This document shows, piece after piece, positions 43,296 through 52,938 of a stretch of 64,000 nucleotides of DNA (its first letter is position 1; each line of letters begins with the position of its first letter). The stretch comes from Alloprevotella sp. (lineage in GTDB: Bacteria > Bacteroidota > Bacteroidia > Bacteroidales > Bacteroidaceae), in NCBI GenBank assembly GCA_017476545.1, contig JAFUZP010000023.1, forward strand, positions 1-64,000, read 5' to 3'. Both the position numbers and the translations under genes were made by a program. The notes below the pieces were generated by a model. The model had not been told where the DNA came from. It ran no database searches and was given only the letters and a program-made list of their open reading frames with translations.

Positions 43296-44456
43296 ATGAG
43301 GTCCCTTTCCAAAATCATTCTCCGCGAGTTGCGGCTCCTGGGTTCAGATCCGCTGGCCTGGTTCTGTATGGTGGTGGCACCGCTGCTGACGGCCTTGTTC
43401 TTCACAACGTTTATGTGGCAGGGCCTTCCGACGGACATGCCTGTCGGCCTTGTGGACGGGGACAACACCAGTACGTCGCGGCAGATAGCGCGCAATCTGG
43501 ATGCCATGCAGCAGACGCGCATTGCTGCGACCTATGCCGACGTGAGCGAAGCGCGGCGGGCGATGCAGCGCGGCGATATCTACGCTTTCTTCTACATCCC
43601 GCACGGCACGACGCGACTGGCCAATCAGCAGAAGCAGCCCACCATCTCCTACTATACGAACTACTCCTACCTCGTGGCGGGTAGCCTCGTGATGCGCGAT
43701 ATGCGGATGATGTCCGAGTTGGCGAGCGGTGCGGCGGCACGTAAGGTGCTTTACGCGAAGGGCGCGACGGAGCAACAGGCCATGGCATTCCTGCAGCCCA
43801 TAGTCATTGAGACGCATCCCGTCTCCAACCCCACGCTGAACTATAACGTCTATCTCTCCAACACGCTCATACCCGGTATTCTCGGCATATTCATCTTCAT
43901 GATGACCGTGTATAGTATCGGTATGGAGATAAAGAATGGTACGGCCGGCGAGTGGCTGGGCCATGCGCGCGGTAGCATCCTCACCGCCTTGGCGGGCAAG
44001 CTCTTGCCGCAGACCGTCCCTTTCCTGCTCGCGGTAGCCCTGATGGACGTGTGGCTTTACGGTGTTATGCAGTTCCCCTGCCAGTGCGGGGCGTGGGCTA
44101 TGTTCGGCATCGGCGCGCTCTATGTCCTAGCCTGTCAGGGTATGGGCGTTTTCATGATAGCCATGCTCCCCACGCTGCGTCTCGGCCTCTCCTTCGCCTC
44201 CCTCTGGGGCGTACTCTCGTTCAGTATCTGCGGTATGTCCTATCCTGTCATGGCTATGGACGCGCCGCTGCAGGGCATCGCCCTCCTCTTCCCCCTGCGC
44301 CACTACTTCCTGCTTTACGTGAACTGTGCTCTCGACGGCTACCCGCTCCCGAACGCCTGGCCCTACGCCGCCTTCCTCCTCTTCTTCGTATTCCTCCCGC
44401 TGTTCTGCGGCTGGTGGCTCAAGCGACAGTTGCTCACCGTGAAGTATATCCCCTGA
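43296..44456 (+). CDS. ABC-2 type permease (first of two)
   Basis: 386 residues from the ATG at 43296 (MRSLSKIILRELRLLG); starts at 43251 or earlier are possible. An N-terminal membrane helix, a large extracytoplasmic domain (about 45-200) and five C-terminal helices give the YbhS/YhhJ layout. It works with the paralogue downstream as the membrane part of an exporter. No ATP-binding subunit is encoded in this operon. Confidence 0.88.
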   Translation: MRSLSKIILRELRLLGSDPLAWFCMVVAPLLTALFFTTFMWQGLPTDMPVGLVDGDNTSTSRQIARNLDAMQQTRIAATYADVSEARRAMQRGDIYAFFYIPHGTTRLANQQKQPTISYYTNYSYLVAGSLVMRDMRMMSELASGAAARKVLYAKGATEQQAMAFLQPIVIETHPVSNPTLNYNVYLSNTLIPGILGIFIFMMTVYSIGMEIKNGTAGEWLGHARGSILTALAGKLLPQTVPFLLAVALMDVWLYGVMQFPCQCGAWAMFGIGALYVLACQGMGVFMIAMLPTLRLGLSFASLWGVLSFSICGMSYPVMAMDAPLQGIALLFPLRHYFLLYVNCALDGYPLPNAWPYAAFLLFFVFLPLFCGWWLKRQLLTVKYIP

Positions 44457-44472
44457 CAGTCCCATACACCCC

Positions 44473-45729
44473 ATGCAACGCTACGATTTCCAGCAACCTT
44501 TCCGCGACTGGTGGCACATCTTCCGCGATGAGCTGCGCACCGTCTTCCGCGACCAGGGCGTCCTTATCTTCTTTATCCTCGTCCCGCTGGGCTACCCCCT
44601 TCTCTATACCTATATATATAATAACGAGACCGTGCGCGAGGTACCTGCCGCCGTCGTGGACGAGGGATGCACCGCCGTCAGTCGCGACTTTGTGCGCCGC
44701 GTGGACGCTACGGCCGATGTGCGCGTCGTGGCCCACTGCGCCTCGATGGAGGAAGCCAAGCAGCTTGTGCGCCGTCGCGAGGCATACGGTATCATCCGCC
44801 TGCCCCGCACCTTCTCCCAGGAACTCGCCCGGATGCGTCAGACCAGCGTGCAGCTCTTCGTGGACATGAGTGGGATGCTTTACTACAAAGCCCTGCTGCT
44901 TTCCTGCACCAACGTTTCCCTTGACATCGGTGCCGAGCTCAAAGTGAAGCGCTCGCCAGGCACGACGGACGAGCAAGATATGGTGACGCAGCAGCCTATC
45001 CGCTACCAGCAGGTGGACATCTTTAATCCCGCCGCCGGCTTTGCCTCCTTCCTCATCCCCGCCTTCCTCATCCTCCTGCTCCAGCAGACCCTCGTCCTCG
45101 GTGTAGGCCTCTCCGCCGGTACGGCCCGCGAGCGCAACAGCTACGCCGAACTTCTCCCCATCAACCGCCACTACCACGGTCTGGCCCGCATCGTCCTCGG
45201 AAAGAGCGCCGTCTATTTCCTCGTTTATCTTTGGAACGCTTTCTATTGCCTCTTCCTCGTCCCGCGCTTTTTCACCCTGCCGCAGATCGGTGCGCCCTGG
45301 GATGTATGGCTCGTAGCCCTCCCCTTCCTCCTTGCCACCGTATTTTTCGCCATGACCTGCTCCGTCCTCATCCGCCAGCGCGAGACGGCTTTCATGATTA
45401 TTGTCTTCAGCTCCGTACCCCTTCTCTTCCTCTCCGGTGTCTCCTGGCCGGGCTGGGCGGTGCCCGAGTTCTGGAAAGTCGTATCCTGGGCTTTTCCCAG
45501 CACCTTCGGCGTGAACGCCTACGTGAAGATAAATTCCATGGGTGCCCACCTCGCTGAAGTCCGCCACGAGCTCTTCTGTCTTTGGGCGCAGGCCGCTTTC
45601 TATTTCGGTACCGCCCTCCTCGTCTATCGCAACAATATCGCCGCCTCCCGCCGTCGCATGGAGCAAAAGCGCGAAGGCATCCGCCAGCGCCTCGGACAGC
45701 GACGCGAATCCCCCAGTACCGCACAGTAG
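44473..45729 (+). CDS. ABC-2 type permease (second of two)
   Basis: 418 residues, same layout as the preceding paralogue: N-terminal helix (about 35-55, VLIFFILVPLGYPLLYTYIY), periplasmic domain with REVPAAVVDEG, then about five helices including FLIPAFLILLLQQTLVLGVG and FLSGVSWPGW. The C-terminus is basic and coiled. It starts 16 bp after the first permease stop and ends the operon. Confidence 0.88.
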   Translation: MQRYDFQQPFRDWWHIFRDELRTVFRDQGVLIFFILVPLGYPLLYTYIYNNETVREVPAAVVDEGCTAVSRDFVRRVDATADVRVVAHCASMEEAKQLVRRREAYGIIRLPRTFSQELARMRQTSVQLFVDMSGMLYYKALLLSCTNVSLDIGAELKVKRSPGTTDEQDMVTQQPIRYQQVDIFNPAAGFASFLIPAFLILLLQQTLVLGVGLSAGTARERNSYAELLPINRHYHGLARIVLGKSAVYFLVYLWNAFYCLFLVPRFFTLPQIGAPWDVWLVALPFLLATVFFAMTCSVLIRQRETAFMIIVFSSVPLLFLSGVSWPGWAVPEFWKVVSWAFPSTFGVNAYVKINSMGAHLAEVRHELFCLWAQAAFYFGTALLVYRNNIAASRRRMEQKREGIRQRLGQRRESPSTAQ

Positions 45730-45745
45730 CCGTATCCCCGTATGC

Positions 45746-45775
45746 CGCCCCATGGAGTTCTTGCGCCATGGGGCG
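45746..45775 (+). terminator. Hairpin after the efflux operon
   Basis: CGCCCCATGG (45746-45755) and its complement (45766-45775) with a 10-nt loop, followed by TTCCGCATCTCTC. The T-run is poor, so it may be only a partial terminator. Confidence 0.5.
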
Positions 45776-45838
45776 TTCCGCATCTCTCTCCCTGTGGGAG
45801 CCCCCCTCGCTGCGTCCTCCGTTGCCGGATATAAAGAA

Positions 45839-45864
45839 ACCGCTACGGCGCGGGCCGTAGCGGT
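45839..45864 (-). terminator. Terminator of the efp-pta-ackA operon
   Basis: A perfect 11-bp stem, ACCGCTACGGC (45839-45849) and its complement (45854-45864), loop GCGG. In the minus direction it is followed by TTTCTTTATATC, so it should end transcription of ackA 58 bp upstream. Confidence 0.8.
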
Positions 45865-45922
45865 CGGGAAGTCTGTGTAGTGGCAGTCGGGGCGGCGTAT
45901 ACGCCCGTTCCAGTCCGTGTTG

Positions 45923-47119
45923 CTATTGCTGTACGAGTGCCATCGTATCGCGGGCGATGACAATCTCTTCATCGGTGGGCACCACCCATACCTGCACGCG
46001 GCTGTCGGGGGCGGAGATAAGGCGTTCCTCGCCCCGGCAGTTGTTGGCCTCGGGGTCCATCTTCACGCCGAGGAACTCCAGTCCTTCGCAGGCTCCGAGG
46101 CGCACACCGGTCTGGTTCTCGCCCACGCCGGCCGTCCATACGATGGCGTCCACGCCGCCCATCGCGGCAGCGTATGCGCCGATGTATTTCTTGATGCGGT
46201 AGTTGTACATTCGCAGGGCGAGCCTAGCGCGCTCGTTGCCCTCGGCCGCAGCGTTCTCCACGTCGCGCATGTCGCTGCTGATGCCTGTTATGCCGAGCAC
46301 ACCGCTCTGTTTGTTCAGGTAGTCGGCCATCTGCTGGGGCTCCATGCCGAGCTTCTCCATGATATAGGTCACGGCGGAGGGGTCGATGTCGCCGGAGCGG
46401 CTGCCCATCATGACGCCGGCCAGGGGAGTGAGCCCCATGGAGGTGTCGATGACACGGCCGTCCTTGATGGCAGCTACGCTGGCACCGTTGCCGATGTGGC
46501 AGGTGATGATGCGCAACTCGCGGATATCACGCCCCATGAGTTCGGCCACGCGGTGGGACACGTAGCGGTGGCTTGTGCCATGGAAGCCGTAGCGGCGCAC
46601 GTGGTACTTCTTGTAGATTTCGTAGGGCACGGCGTAGAGGAATGCCTCGGGGGGCATGGTGGCGTGGAAAGCATTGTCGAAGACGGTTACCTGCGGCACG
46701 CCGGGCATGAGGTGGTCCACGGCACGGATGCCTTTTAGGTGCCCGGCGTTGTGGACGGGGGCGAGGTCGCAGAGACTCTCAATACCAGCTTCCACCTCGG
46801 GGGTGACGAGACAGCTCTTCTCGAATAGGTCGCCTCCCTGCACGATGCGGTGACCCACCGCGTCAATCTCGCTGAGGCTCTTGATGGCACCGTACTCGGG
46901 ACTGAGCAGCTGCTGGAATACGAAGTTTACGCCCTCCTTGTGGTCGGGCATGTCGTGCATGAGCACCTTCTTTTCCCCATTGGGGAGGGTCAGCTTCAGG
47001 AACGCGCCGTCGATGCCGATGCGCTCCACGCCGCCCTGCGCCATAACGCTCTCGTTGTCCATGTCGTAGAGCTTGTACTTGATGGAGCTCGAACCGCAGT
47101 TCAGTACTAATATCTTCAT
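45923..47119 (-). CDS. ackA: Acetate kinase
   Basis: 398 residues. An ASKHA-fold kinase making ATP and acetate from acetyl phosphate. LVLNCGSSSIKYKLYDM at the start, FHGTSHRYVS, TCHIGNGAS, DTSMGLTPLAGVMMGSRSGD and WTAGVGENQTGVR are the family signatures. It follows pta by 18 bp. Together they form the acetate-producing, ATP-yielding pathway of fermentation. Confidence 0.97.
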   Translation of the reverse strand: MKILVLNCGSSSIKYKLYDMDNESVMAQGGVERIGIDGAFLKLTLPNGEKKVLMHDMPDHKEGVNFVFQQLLSPEYGAIKSLSEIDAVGHRIVQGGDLFEKSCLVTPEVEAGIESLCDLAPVHNAGHLKGIRAVDHLMPGVPQVTVFDNAFHATMPPEAFLYAVPYEIYKKYHVRRYGFHGTSHRYVSHRVAELMGRDIRELRIITCHIGNGASVAAIKDGRVIDTSMGLTPLAGVMMGSRSGDIDPSAVTYIMEKLGMEPQQMADYLNKQSGVLGITGISSDMRDVENAAAEGNERARLALRMYNYRIKKYIGAYAAAMGGVDAIVWTAGVGENQTGVRLGACEGLEFLGVKMDPEANNCRGEERLISAPDSRVQVWVVPTDEEIVIARDTMALVQQ

Positions 47120-47137
47120 GGTGTTTCTTACGTTTGG

Positions 47138-48145
47138 TTATTTCGCGGCTTGCGCCTGGCAGGCGGTGATGGCTACCATGTAGTAGATATCATCAACGGA
47201 ACAGCCGCGCGAGAGGTCGTTCACAGGGCGCGCGATACCTTGCAGGATGGGGCCGATGGCCGTGGCACCGCCGAGGCGCTGCACTAGCTTGTATCCGATG
47301 TTGCCCACTTCGAGGTTCGGAGCGATGAGTACGTTGGCGCGACCGGCAATCTCGCTGCCCTTTGCCTTCGTGGCACCTACGCTGGGGACGAGTGCGGAAT
47401 CGGCCTGCAACTCACCGTCCACCTTCAGTTCGGGCCACGTCTCGCGGGCGATGCGAGTGGCTTCGATGACCTTGTCCACCACTTCGTGCTTCGCGCTGCC
47501 CTTCGTGGAGAAGGAGAGCATGGCAACGCGCGGCTTCTCTATGCCTGCCACGGCCTTGGCCGTATCGGCAGTGCAGTAGGCGAACTGTGCCAGCTGATCC
47601 GCAGTGGGGACAGGCGTTACGGCGACATCGCTCATGACGAGCACGCCGGCCTTGCCATATTGCCGTTCATTGGTGATGAGGAGCATTGCGCCGCTTACGC
47701 AGGTGATGCCGGGTGAGCACTTGATTATCTGTAAGGCGGGACGCAACGTTTCGCCCGTTGTGCTGAGTGCACCGCTGATCTGGCCGTCAGCATCGCCATT
47801 CTTGATGATGAGGCAGCCTAGGTAGAGCGGGTTCTTCACCAACTCGCGCGCCTGTTCGATGGTCATACCCTTCTTTTCGCGGAGTCTGGCGAGTAGTTGG
47901 GCGTATTCCTCGCTGCGCGGGTTATTGATCGGGTCGATGATGGTGGCCTGGGCGATGTGCTCCAAACCGAAGGCCTCGACATGCTGCTGTATCTTTGCAG
48001 GATTGCCGATGAGAATGATATCGGCCAGTCCGTCGGCCAGTGCGCGGTCGGCGGCCTTGATGGTGCGTTCCTCCTCGGCCTCGGGCAGCACAATGCGCTG
48101 GCGGTCGGCGCGGGCGCGAGCCAGGAGTCTCTCAAGTATCTCCAT
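47138..48145 (-). CDS. pta: Phosphate acetyltransferase
   Basis: 335 residues, the short single-domain form (no DRTGG/N-terminal domain). It converts acetyl-CoA and phosphate into acetyl phosphate. Motifs include RIVLPEAEEERTIKAADRAL, DGQISGALSTTGETLRPALQ, VLVMSDVAVTPVPTA and LQGIARPVNDLSRGCSVDDI. It lies 4 bp after efp and 18 bp before ackA. Confidence 0.97.
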   Translation of the reverse strand: MEILERLLARARADRQRIVLPEAEEERTIKAADRALADGLADIILIGNPAKIQQHVEAFGLEHIAQATIIDPINNPRSEEYAQLLARLREKKGMTIEQARELVKNPLYLGCLIIKNGDADGQISGALSTTGETLRPALQIIKCSPGITCVSGAMLLITNERQYGKAGVLVMSDVAVTPVPTADQLAQFAYCTADTAKAVAGIEKPRVAMLSFSTKGSAKHEVVDKVIEATRIARETWPELKVDGELQADSALVPSVGATKAKGSEIAGRANVLIAPNLEVGNIGYKLVQRLGGATAIGPILQGIARPVNDLSRGCSVDDIYYMVAITACQAQAAK

Positions 48146-48149
48146 CGCC

Positions 48150-48716
48150 TTACTCCTTCACGCGGTTGAGGTAGCTGCCATCGCGGGTGTCCACCTCAAT
48201 GAGCTCTCCCTCGTTGAGGAAAAGGGGCACGCGCACCTCCACGCCGGTCTCTACCTTGGCGGGCTTCAACGTGTTGGTAGCGGTGTCACCTTTCAGGCCG
48301 GGCTCGGTATAGACGATGCGGAGCTTCGTCTTGACAGGCATTTCGGCGTAGAGGATGGTCTCCGTGCTGGCATCGCTGACCACTTCCACAACATCGCCTT
48401 CCTTCATGAAGGCTACGCCGGTGATGAGGTCCTTCGCAATGGGCACTTGCTCAAAGGTCTCGTTGTTCATGAAGATGTAGTCGGCACCCTCTTGGTAGAG
48501 GTACTGGTACTGGCGGCGCTCCACGCGGACGTCCTCGAGGGACTCTCCGATGTTGAAGCGCTTCTCAAGCACGCGCCCGGACACTACGTCCTTGAGCGTC
48601 GTGCGCATGATGGTGTTACCCTTACCGGGCTTTACGTGCAGGAAATCGATGCAGAAGTAGAGCTTGCCGTCCATGCGGATACATGTTCCCTTCTTGATGT
48701 CTTGTGACTTAATCAT
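48150..48716 (-). CDS. efp: Elongation factor P
   Basis: 188 residues. The tRNA-mimicking translation factor that rescues ribosomes stalled at polyproline. The KOW domain carries the tip loop [13 protein letters not shown], whose Lys is the position modified in many bacteria; the OB domains end at [20 protein letters not shown]. It heads the efp-pta-ackA unit; the -7 box TACTTTTG is at 48777-48784 (minus). No modifying enzyme gene is nearby. Confidence 0.96.
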   Translation of the reverse strand: MIKSQDIKKGTCIRMDGKLYFCIDFLHVKPGKGNTIMRTTLKDVVSGRVLEKRFNIGESLEDVRVERRQYQYLYQEGADYIFMNNETFEQVPIAKDLITGVAFMKEGDVVEVVSDASTETILYAEMPVKTKLRIVYTEPGLKGDTATNTLKPAKVETGVEVRVPLFLNEGELIEVDTRDGSYLNRVKE

Positions 48717-48824
48717 TGTTGTTATGTTTTATGGTTGTTGGTTCTTCTTGTGGCGGCACGTCCGCTTTTTGTCGCGCAAAAGTAATGAATGCAGGAGGAA
48801 AGGGGAAATGGTGCTGCCGTATTT

Positions 48825-50120
48825 TTATAATAGTGGAGGGAGTTGGTGTAACTTTGTTGAATTGCTGCCCTTGATGAGGATGAGCCGCCCGCTTACGGGG
48901 GCTGCGGCTAGGGCTTCTTTTACGGCCTCAACGTCCGGGAAGTGGCGGTATCCATCACTGCAAGGGCGGAACTCTTCGCCGACAAGCCAGACTTCTTCTG
49001 CATTGAGCGTGCGGAGCTGCGCGGCGACATCGACATGTGCCGTGGCAGTAGCTTCTCCGAGCTCGCGCATACTCCCGAGAATGACCATCTTGTGGGGATG
49101 GGAAATCAGGCGGAAGTTGTCCAGTGCAGCTTTCATACTGGTGGGATTGGCGTTGTAGGCATCCACTACGAGCGTGTTCCGCGCTGTCTTCCGCAGCTCA
49201 CTACGGCTGTTAGTGGGCATATATTGGGCTATGGCGTGGCTGATTTGCTCAGGCGCGACGCCGAAGCGTGTGCCGACAGCGGCAGCGGCCAACACATTAT
49301 TAATATTATAAGAGCCGATGAGTTGTGTCTGCACGTCCTGCCAATTACCGCCGCGTACTCGCCAACGCAGGTGTAGCAGCGGTTCGCACGCTACGACTTC
49401 CCCTTCCACGTCATAGTCCTGGCCGGGGCGTCCGTACCGCACGGCGGGCAGTCCGTCTGCGATACGGCGCAAGTGCTCATCGTCAGCATTAAGGAAGATA
49501 TAGCCTCCAATTTTACTGCGCAAGTGGTCGTAGAGCTCACCCTTGGTGCGGACGACACCCTCAAACGAGCCAAAGCCTTCCAAATGCGCCATGCCGACAT
49601 TGGTAATGAGGCCGCAGTCGGCGTCAACGATTTGGGAGAGCTGTGCTATCTCACCGGGATGATTTGCGCCGGTCTCAATGACGGCTACTTCGTGCTTGGC
49701 GCATAGCTGCAGGAGCGTTTTGGGAACACCGATGTGGTTGTTTAGGTTTCCTTGCGTAAAGTGGACGCGGTAGCATTCGGCCAACACAGCAGCTGTGAGT
49801 TCCTTTGTCGTGGTCTTACCATTTGTACCCGTTATCTGTACGATGGGAGTGGCGAGCTGGTGACGGTGGTAGGCGGCGAGCTTTTGCAGTGTCTGTAGCG
49901 TATCGGGTACGAGTATCATCCGCGAATCCGTAGCAGCTATATTTGCATCGTCCACGACAGCTGCGGTACAGCCGGTTTCCAGTGCCTGCTGGGCGAATTG
50001 GTTGCCATTGAATGTTTCGCCACGCAGCGCAAAGAAAATACTACTTGGCGGACACTCACGCGTGTCGGTCGACACGATGGGGTGTTCCCGAAAAAGGCTG
50101 TACAGCTCGGTGATATCCAT
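48825..50120 (-). CDS. murF: UDP-MurNAc-tripeptide--D-Ala-D-Ala ligase
   Basis: 431 residues from the ATG at 50120 (MDITELYSLF); an upstream in-frame ATG at 50171 overlaps the acyl-CoA dehydrogenase gene. The Mur ligase ATP loop ITGTNGKTTTKE, the substrate segment TQGNLNNHIGVP, ETGANHPGEI, the C-terminal VVDAYNANPTSM and IKGSNSTKL are all present. It adds D-Ala-D-Ala to the peptidoglycan precursor in the cytoplasm. It lies 16 bp after the acyl-CoA dehydrogenase gene and may be read from the etf promoter. Confidence 0.95.
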   Translation of the reverse strand: MDITELYSLFREHPIVSTDTRECPPSSIFFALRGETFNGNQFAQQALETGCTAAVVDDANIAATDSRMILVPDTLQTLQKLAAYHRHQLATPIVQITGTNGKTTTKELTAAVLAECYRVHFTQGNLNNHIGVPKTLLQLCAKHEVAVIETGANHPGEIAQLSQIVDADCGLITNVGMAHLEGFGSFEGVVRTKGELYDHLRSKIGGYIFLNADDEHLRRIADGLPAVRYGRPGQDYDVEGEVVACEPLLHLRWRVRGGNWQDVQTQLIGSYNINNVLAAAAVGTRFGVAPEQISHAIAQYMPTNSRSELRKTARNTLVVDAYNANPTSMKAALDNFRLISHPHKMVILGSMRELGEATATAHVDVAAQLRTLNAEEVWLVGEEFRPCSDGYRHFPDVEAVKEALAAAPVSGRLILIKGSNSTKLHQLPPLL

Positions 50121-50136
50121 GGTTTTGCCCCTATAC

Positions 50137-51846
50137 TCACTCCGCGCGGAAGGCGGGGAGGTCTTCTGCAATGAACTGTTTCACGTATGTGCTCTTTCCG
50201 ATGACGTTCTCCTCGGCCATGCGGACGTACACGTTTGCGCTCTTCGTGAAGAGTTCCGGGGCACGTGTGGCGTCGTCGAGGATGAGGAGCGACATCAGGA
50301 TTTCGGCCGTCATGTCGTAGAGGCGGCGTGCCAGGAAGTCCTGAACTTCCTGATTGTCGGCTTCCTTTACGTAGTTCACGCTCTGCTCGTAGAGCTTCAC
50401 CATCGTCTCCACGCGGTGGTGGAGCGGGCGCAGTTCTTCGGCTACGGGACGCTCAAGCATTTCCTGCATGATGCCCAGATACGTGCCGTTCGTGATGTAG
50501 CGGATGGCGGCCACCACTTGCAGCTGCGTTGTGCCTTCGTAGATGGAGAAGATGCGGGCGTCGCGCATCAGACGCTGGCTCTTGTACTCCATGATGAAGC
50601 CGCTACCGCCATGTACGCTCACGGCGTCGTAGGCGTTCTGGTTGGCGTATTCGGAGTTCATGCCTTTCGCTACGGGCGTGAGGGTGTCGGCCAAACGCAT
50701 GTATTTCTTCAGTTCCTGCTTCTCCTCTGCCGTGAGGGCGCGGTCGCGCTGGATGTCTTCCAGACACTTGTAGATGTCCACGTAGCGGGCGGTCTGATAG
50801 AGCATGGAGCGACCGGCGTCGAGCTTTGCCTTCATGCGGCTGAGCATGTCGTAAACGGCGGGGAACTCGATGATCTTCTGGCCGAACTGCTGGCGGTCGT
50901 TGGCGTAGGCAAGGGCTTCGTTGTAGGCTTCCTGCGATAGGCCGACGCTCTGTGCGGCGATGCCCAGGCGCGCGCCGTTCATCAGGGCCATGACGTACTT
51001 GATGAGGCCGAGGCGCGTGCTGCCGCAGAGCTGGGCTTTGGCGTTCTTGTAGGTCAGCTCGCAGGTGGGCGATCCGTGGATGCCGAGCTTGTGCTCAATG
51101 TGGCGCACGTCCACGCCGCCGTCGCGCTTGTCGTAGATGAACATGGAGAGTCCGCGGCCGTCCTTTGTGCCTTCTTCAGATCGGGCAAGTACAAGGTGGA
51201 TGTCGGAGTCGCCGTTGGTGATGAAACGCTTCACGCCGTTCAGACGCCAGCAGTCGTTTTCTTCGTCGCGTGTGGCCTTGAGCATCACGCGCTGGAGGTC
51301 GCTGCCGGCATCGGGCTCCGTCAGGTCCATAGACATCATCTCGCCCTTGCAGACGCGGGGGATGAACTGCTGGCGCTGTTCCTCGGAGCCGAACTCGTAG
51401 AGCGTGTCAATACAGCTCTGCAGGCTCCAGATGTTCTGGAAGCCGGCGTCGGCTGCGGAGATGACTTCGCTCAGCATGGAGAAGACGGCGTTGGGCAGGT
51501 TGAGGCCACCATAGCGGCGGGGCATGGAAACGCCCCAAAGGCCTGCCTTGCGTGTGGCATCGATGTTCTCTACGGTTTTGGAGGCGTAAATCATGCGGCC
51601 GTTCTCAAGATGCGGACCTTCGAGGTCCACGCTCTCGCTGTTGGGCTCGATGACGTTGGCAGCCACGTCGCCTGTGATTTCCAGTACGCGCTTGTAGTTC
51701 TCAATTGCGTCCTCGAAGTCCACGGGGGCGTAGTCGAACTTGTCCTTGTCTTCGTAGTTCTTTTCGCGCAGATCTACGACGCGCTTCATTTCGGGATGGT
51801 TCAGGTGGAAACCAATTTCGGGATGGTCGGTATAGTAGTTAGCCAT
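50137..51846 (-). CDS. Acyl-CoA dehydrogenase, long form
   Basis: 569 residues. The acyl-CoA dehydrogenase fold is visible: LTEPDAGSDLQRVMLKA (FAD/substrate loop), KRFITNGDSDIHLVLARS, YANDRQQFGQKIIEFPAV and VSVHGGSGFIMEYKSQRLMR. A C-terminal extension of about 130 helical residues makes it longer than the usual 380, as in other Bacteroidales homologues. It lies 3 bp after etfA, so it passes electrons to the EtfAB pair. The acyl substrate is unknown. Confidence 0.92.
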   Translation of the reverse strand: MANYYTDHPEIGFHLNHPEMKRVVDLREKNYEDKDKFDYAPVDFEDAIENYKRVLEITGDVAANVIEPNSESVDLEGPHLENGRMIYASKTVENIDATRKAGLWGVSMPRRYGGLNLPNAVFSMLSEVISAADAGFQNIWSLQSCIDTLYEFGSEEQRQQFIPRVCKGEMMSMDLTEPDAGSDLQRVMLKATRDEENDCWRLNGVKRFITNGDSDIHLVLARSEEGTKDGRGLSMFIYDKRDGGVDVRHIEHKLGIHGSPTCELTYKNAKAQLCGSTRLGLIKYVMALMNGARLGIAAQSVGLSQEAYNEALAYANDRQQFGQKIIEFPAVYDMLSRMKAKLDAGRSMLYQTARYVDIYKCLEDIQRDRALTAEEKQELKKYMRLADTLTPVAKGMNSEYANQNAYDAVSVHGGSGFIMEYKSQRLMRDARIFSIYEGTTQLQVVAAIRYITNGTYLGIMQEMLERPVAEELRPLHHRVETMVKLYEQSVNYVKEADNQEVQDFLARRLYDMTAEILMSLLILDDATRAPELFTKSANVYVRMAEENVIGKSTYVKQFIAEDLPAFRAE

Positions 51847-51849
51847 GAT

Positions 51850-52938
51850 TTATTTACTGTTCTGCTTGTAATACTTGATGAGTTTCGGCACAACCTCCTC
51901 CACGGTTCCCGTGATGACGTAGTCGGCAATCTTGTTGATGGGGGCGTCGGGGTCGGAGTTCACGGAGATGATGATGTTGGAGTCCTGCATACCTGCGATG
52001 TGCTGGATTTGTCCGCTGATGCCGCAGGCTATGTACACCTTCGGGTGAACGGTGACGCCCGTCTGGCCTATCTGGCGGTCGTGGTCAATCCATCCTGCGT
52101 CAACGGCGGCACGGCTGCCACCCACTTCGCCATGGAGCACCTTGGCCAGTTGGAACAGCTGTTCGAAACCTTCCTTCGAGCCTACGCCGTAGCCGCCGGC
52201 TACAACGATGGGAGCACCCTTGAGGTTGTGCTTGGCAGCCTCTACGTGGTGGTCGAGCACCTTGACGACGTATGCCTCGGGGCTGACGTACTTGCTGACT
52301 TCGGGATATACCACTTCTCCCTTGGCAGAGCCTTCGTAGAGGGCTTTCTGCATCACGCCGCTGCGGACGGTTGCCATCTGCGGACGATGGTCGGGGTTGA
52401 CGATGGTGGCTACGATGTTGCCGCCGAAAGCGGGACGAATCTGGTAGAGCAGGTTCTTGTAAACCTTGCCAGCCTTCTTGTCTTCATATTCGCCGATTTC
52501 CAGCTCCGTGCAGTCTGCCGTGAGTCCGCTGGTGAGGGATGAGCTGACGCGCGGGCCGAGGTCGCGACCGATGACGGTGGCTCCCATGAGGCAAATCTGC
52601 GGTTTTTCCTCCTTGAAGAGGTTTACGAGGATGTCGGTATGCGGGGCGGAGGTGTAGGGGAAGAGTCCTTCGCCGTCGAAAACGAAGAGTTTATCTACGC
52701 CATAGGGAAGTATCTGGTCCTCCACCTGGCTCTTAATGCCCGTACCGGCTACCACGGCGTGCAGTTCCACGCCCAGTTCGTTGGCCAGTTTGCGGCCTTT
52801 TGTCAGAAGTTCTTGGGAAACCTCTGCAACTGTCGTTGCCTCAATTTCCACATAAACGAAAACAGCCTCACCCCCGGCCCCTCTCCCAGCGGAGAGGGGA
52901 GTGGTTTGACTTGAAGTCTGTAAGTTTCCTGTATTCAT
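51850..52938 (-). CDS. etfA: Electron transfer flavoprotein alpha subunit
   Basis: 362 residues. The EtfA N-terminal domain starts at about residue 26 (VFVYVEIEATTVAEVS). The FAD domain holds GRDLGPRVSSSLTSGLTADC, VVAGGYGVGSKEGFEQL, VGGSRAAVDAGWI, QIGQTGVTVHPKVYIACGIS and INSD-like VNSDPDAPI. The first ~25 residues (to SAGRGAGGEA) are not EtfA sequence: residues 13-26 or so are encoded by the 42-bp terminal repeat of the DUF559 element, and the ATG itself lies inside that element. No later in-frame ATG exists before the conserved start, so the fusion is probably real. An A-rich leader (TAAAAACAAT) precedes the ATG. Confidence 0.93.
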   Translation of the reverse strand: MNTGNLQTSSQTTPLSAGRGAGGEAVFVYVEIEATTVAEVSQELLTKGRKLANELGVELHAVVAGTGIKSQVEDQILPYGVDKLFVFDGEGLFPYTSAPHTDILVNLFKEEKPQICLMGATVIGRDLGPRVSSSLTSGLTADCTELEIGEYEDKKAGKVYKNLLYQIRPAFGGNIVATIVNPDHRPQMATVRSGVMQKALYEGSAKGEVVYPEVSKYVSPEAYVVKVLDHHVEAAKHNLKGAPIVVAGGYGVGSKEGFEQLFQLAKVLHGEVGGSRAAVDAGWIDHDRQIGQTGVTVHPKVYIACGISGQIQHIAGMQDSNIIISVNSDPDAPINKIADYVITGTVEEVVPKLIKYYKQNSK

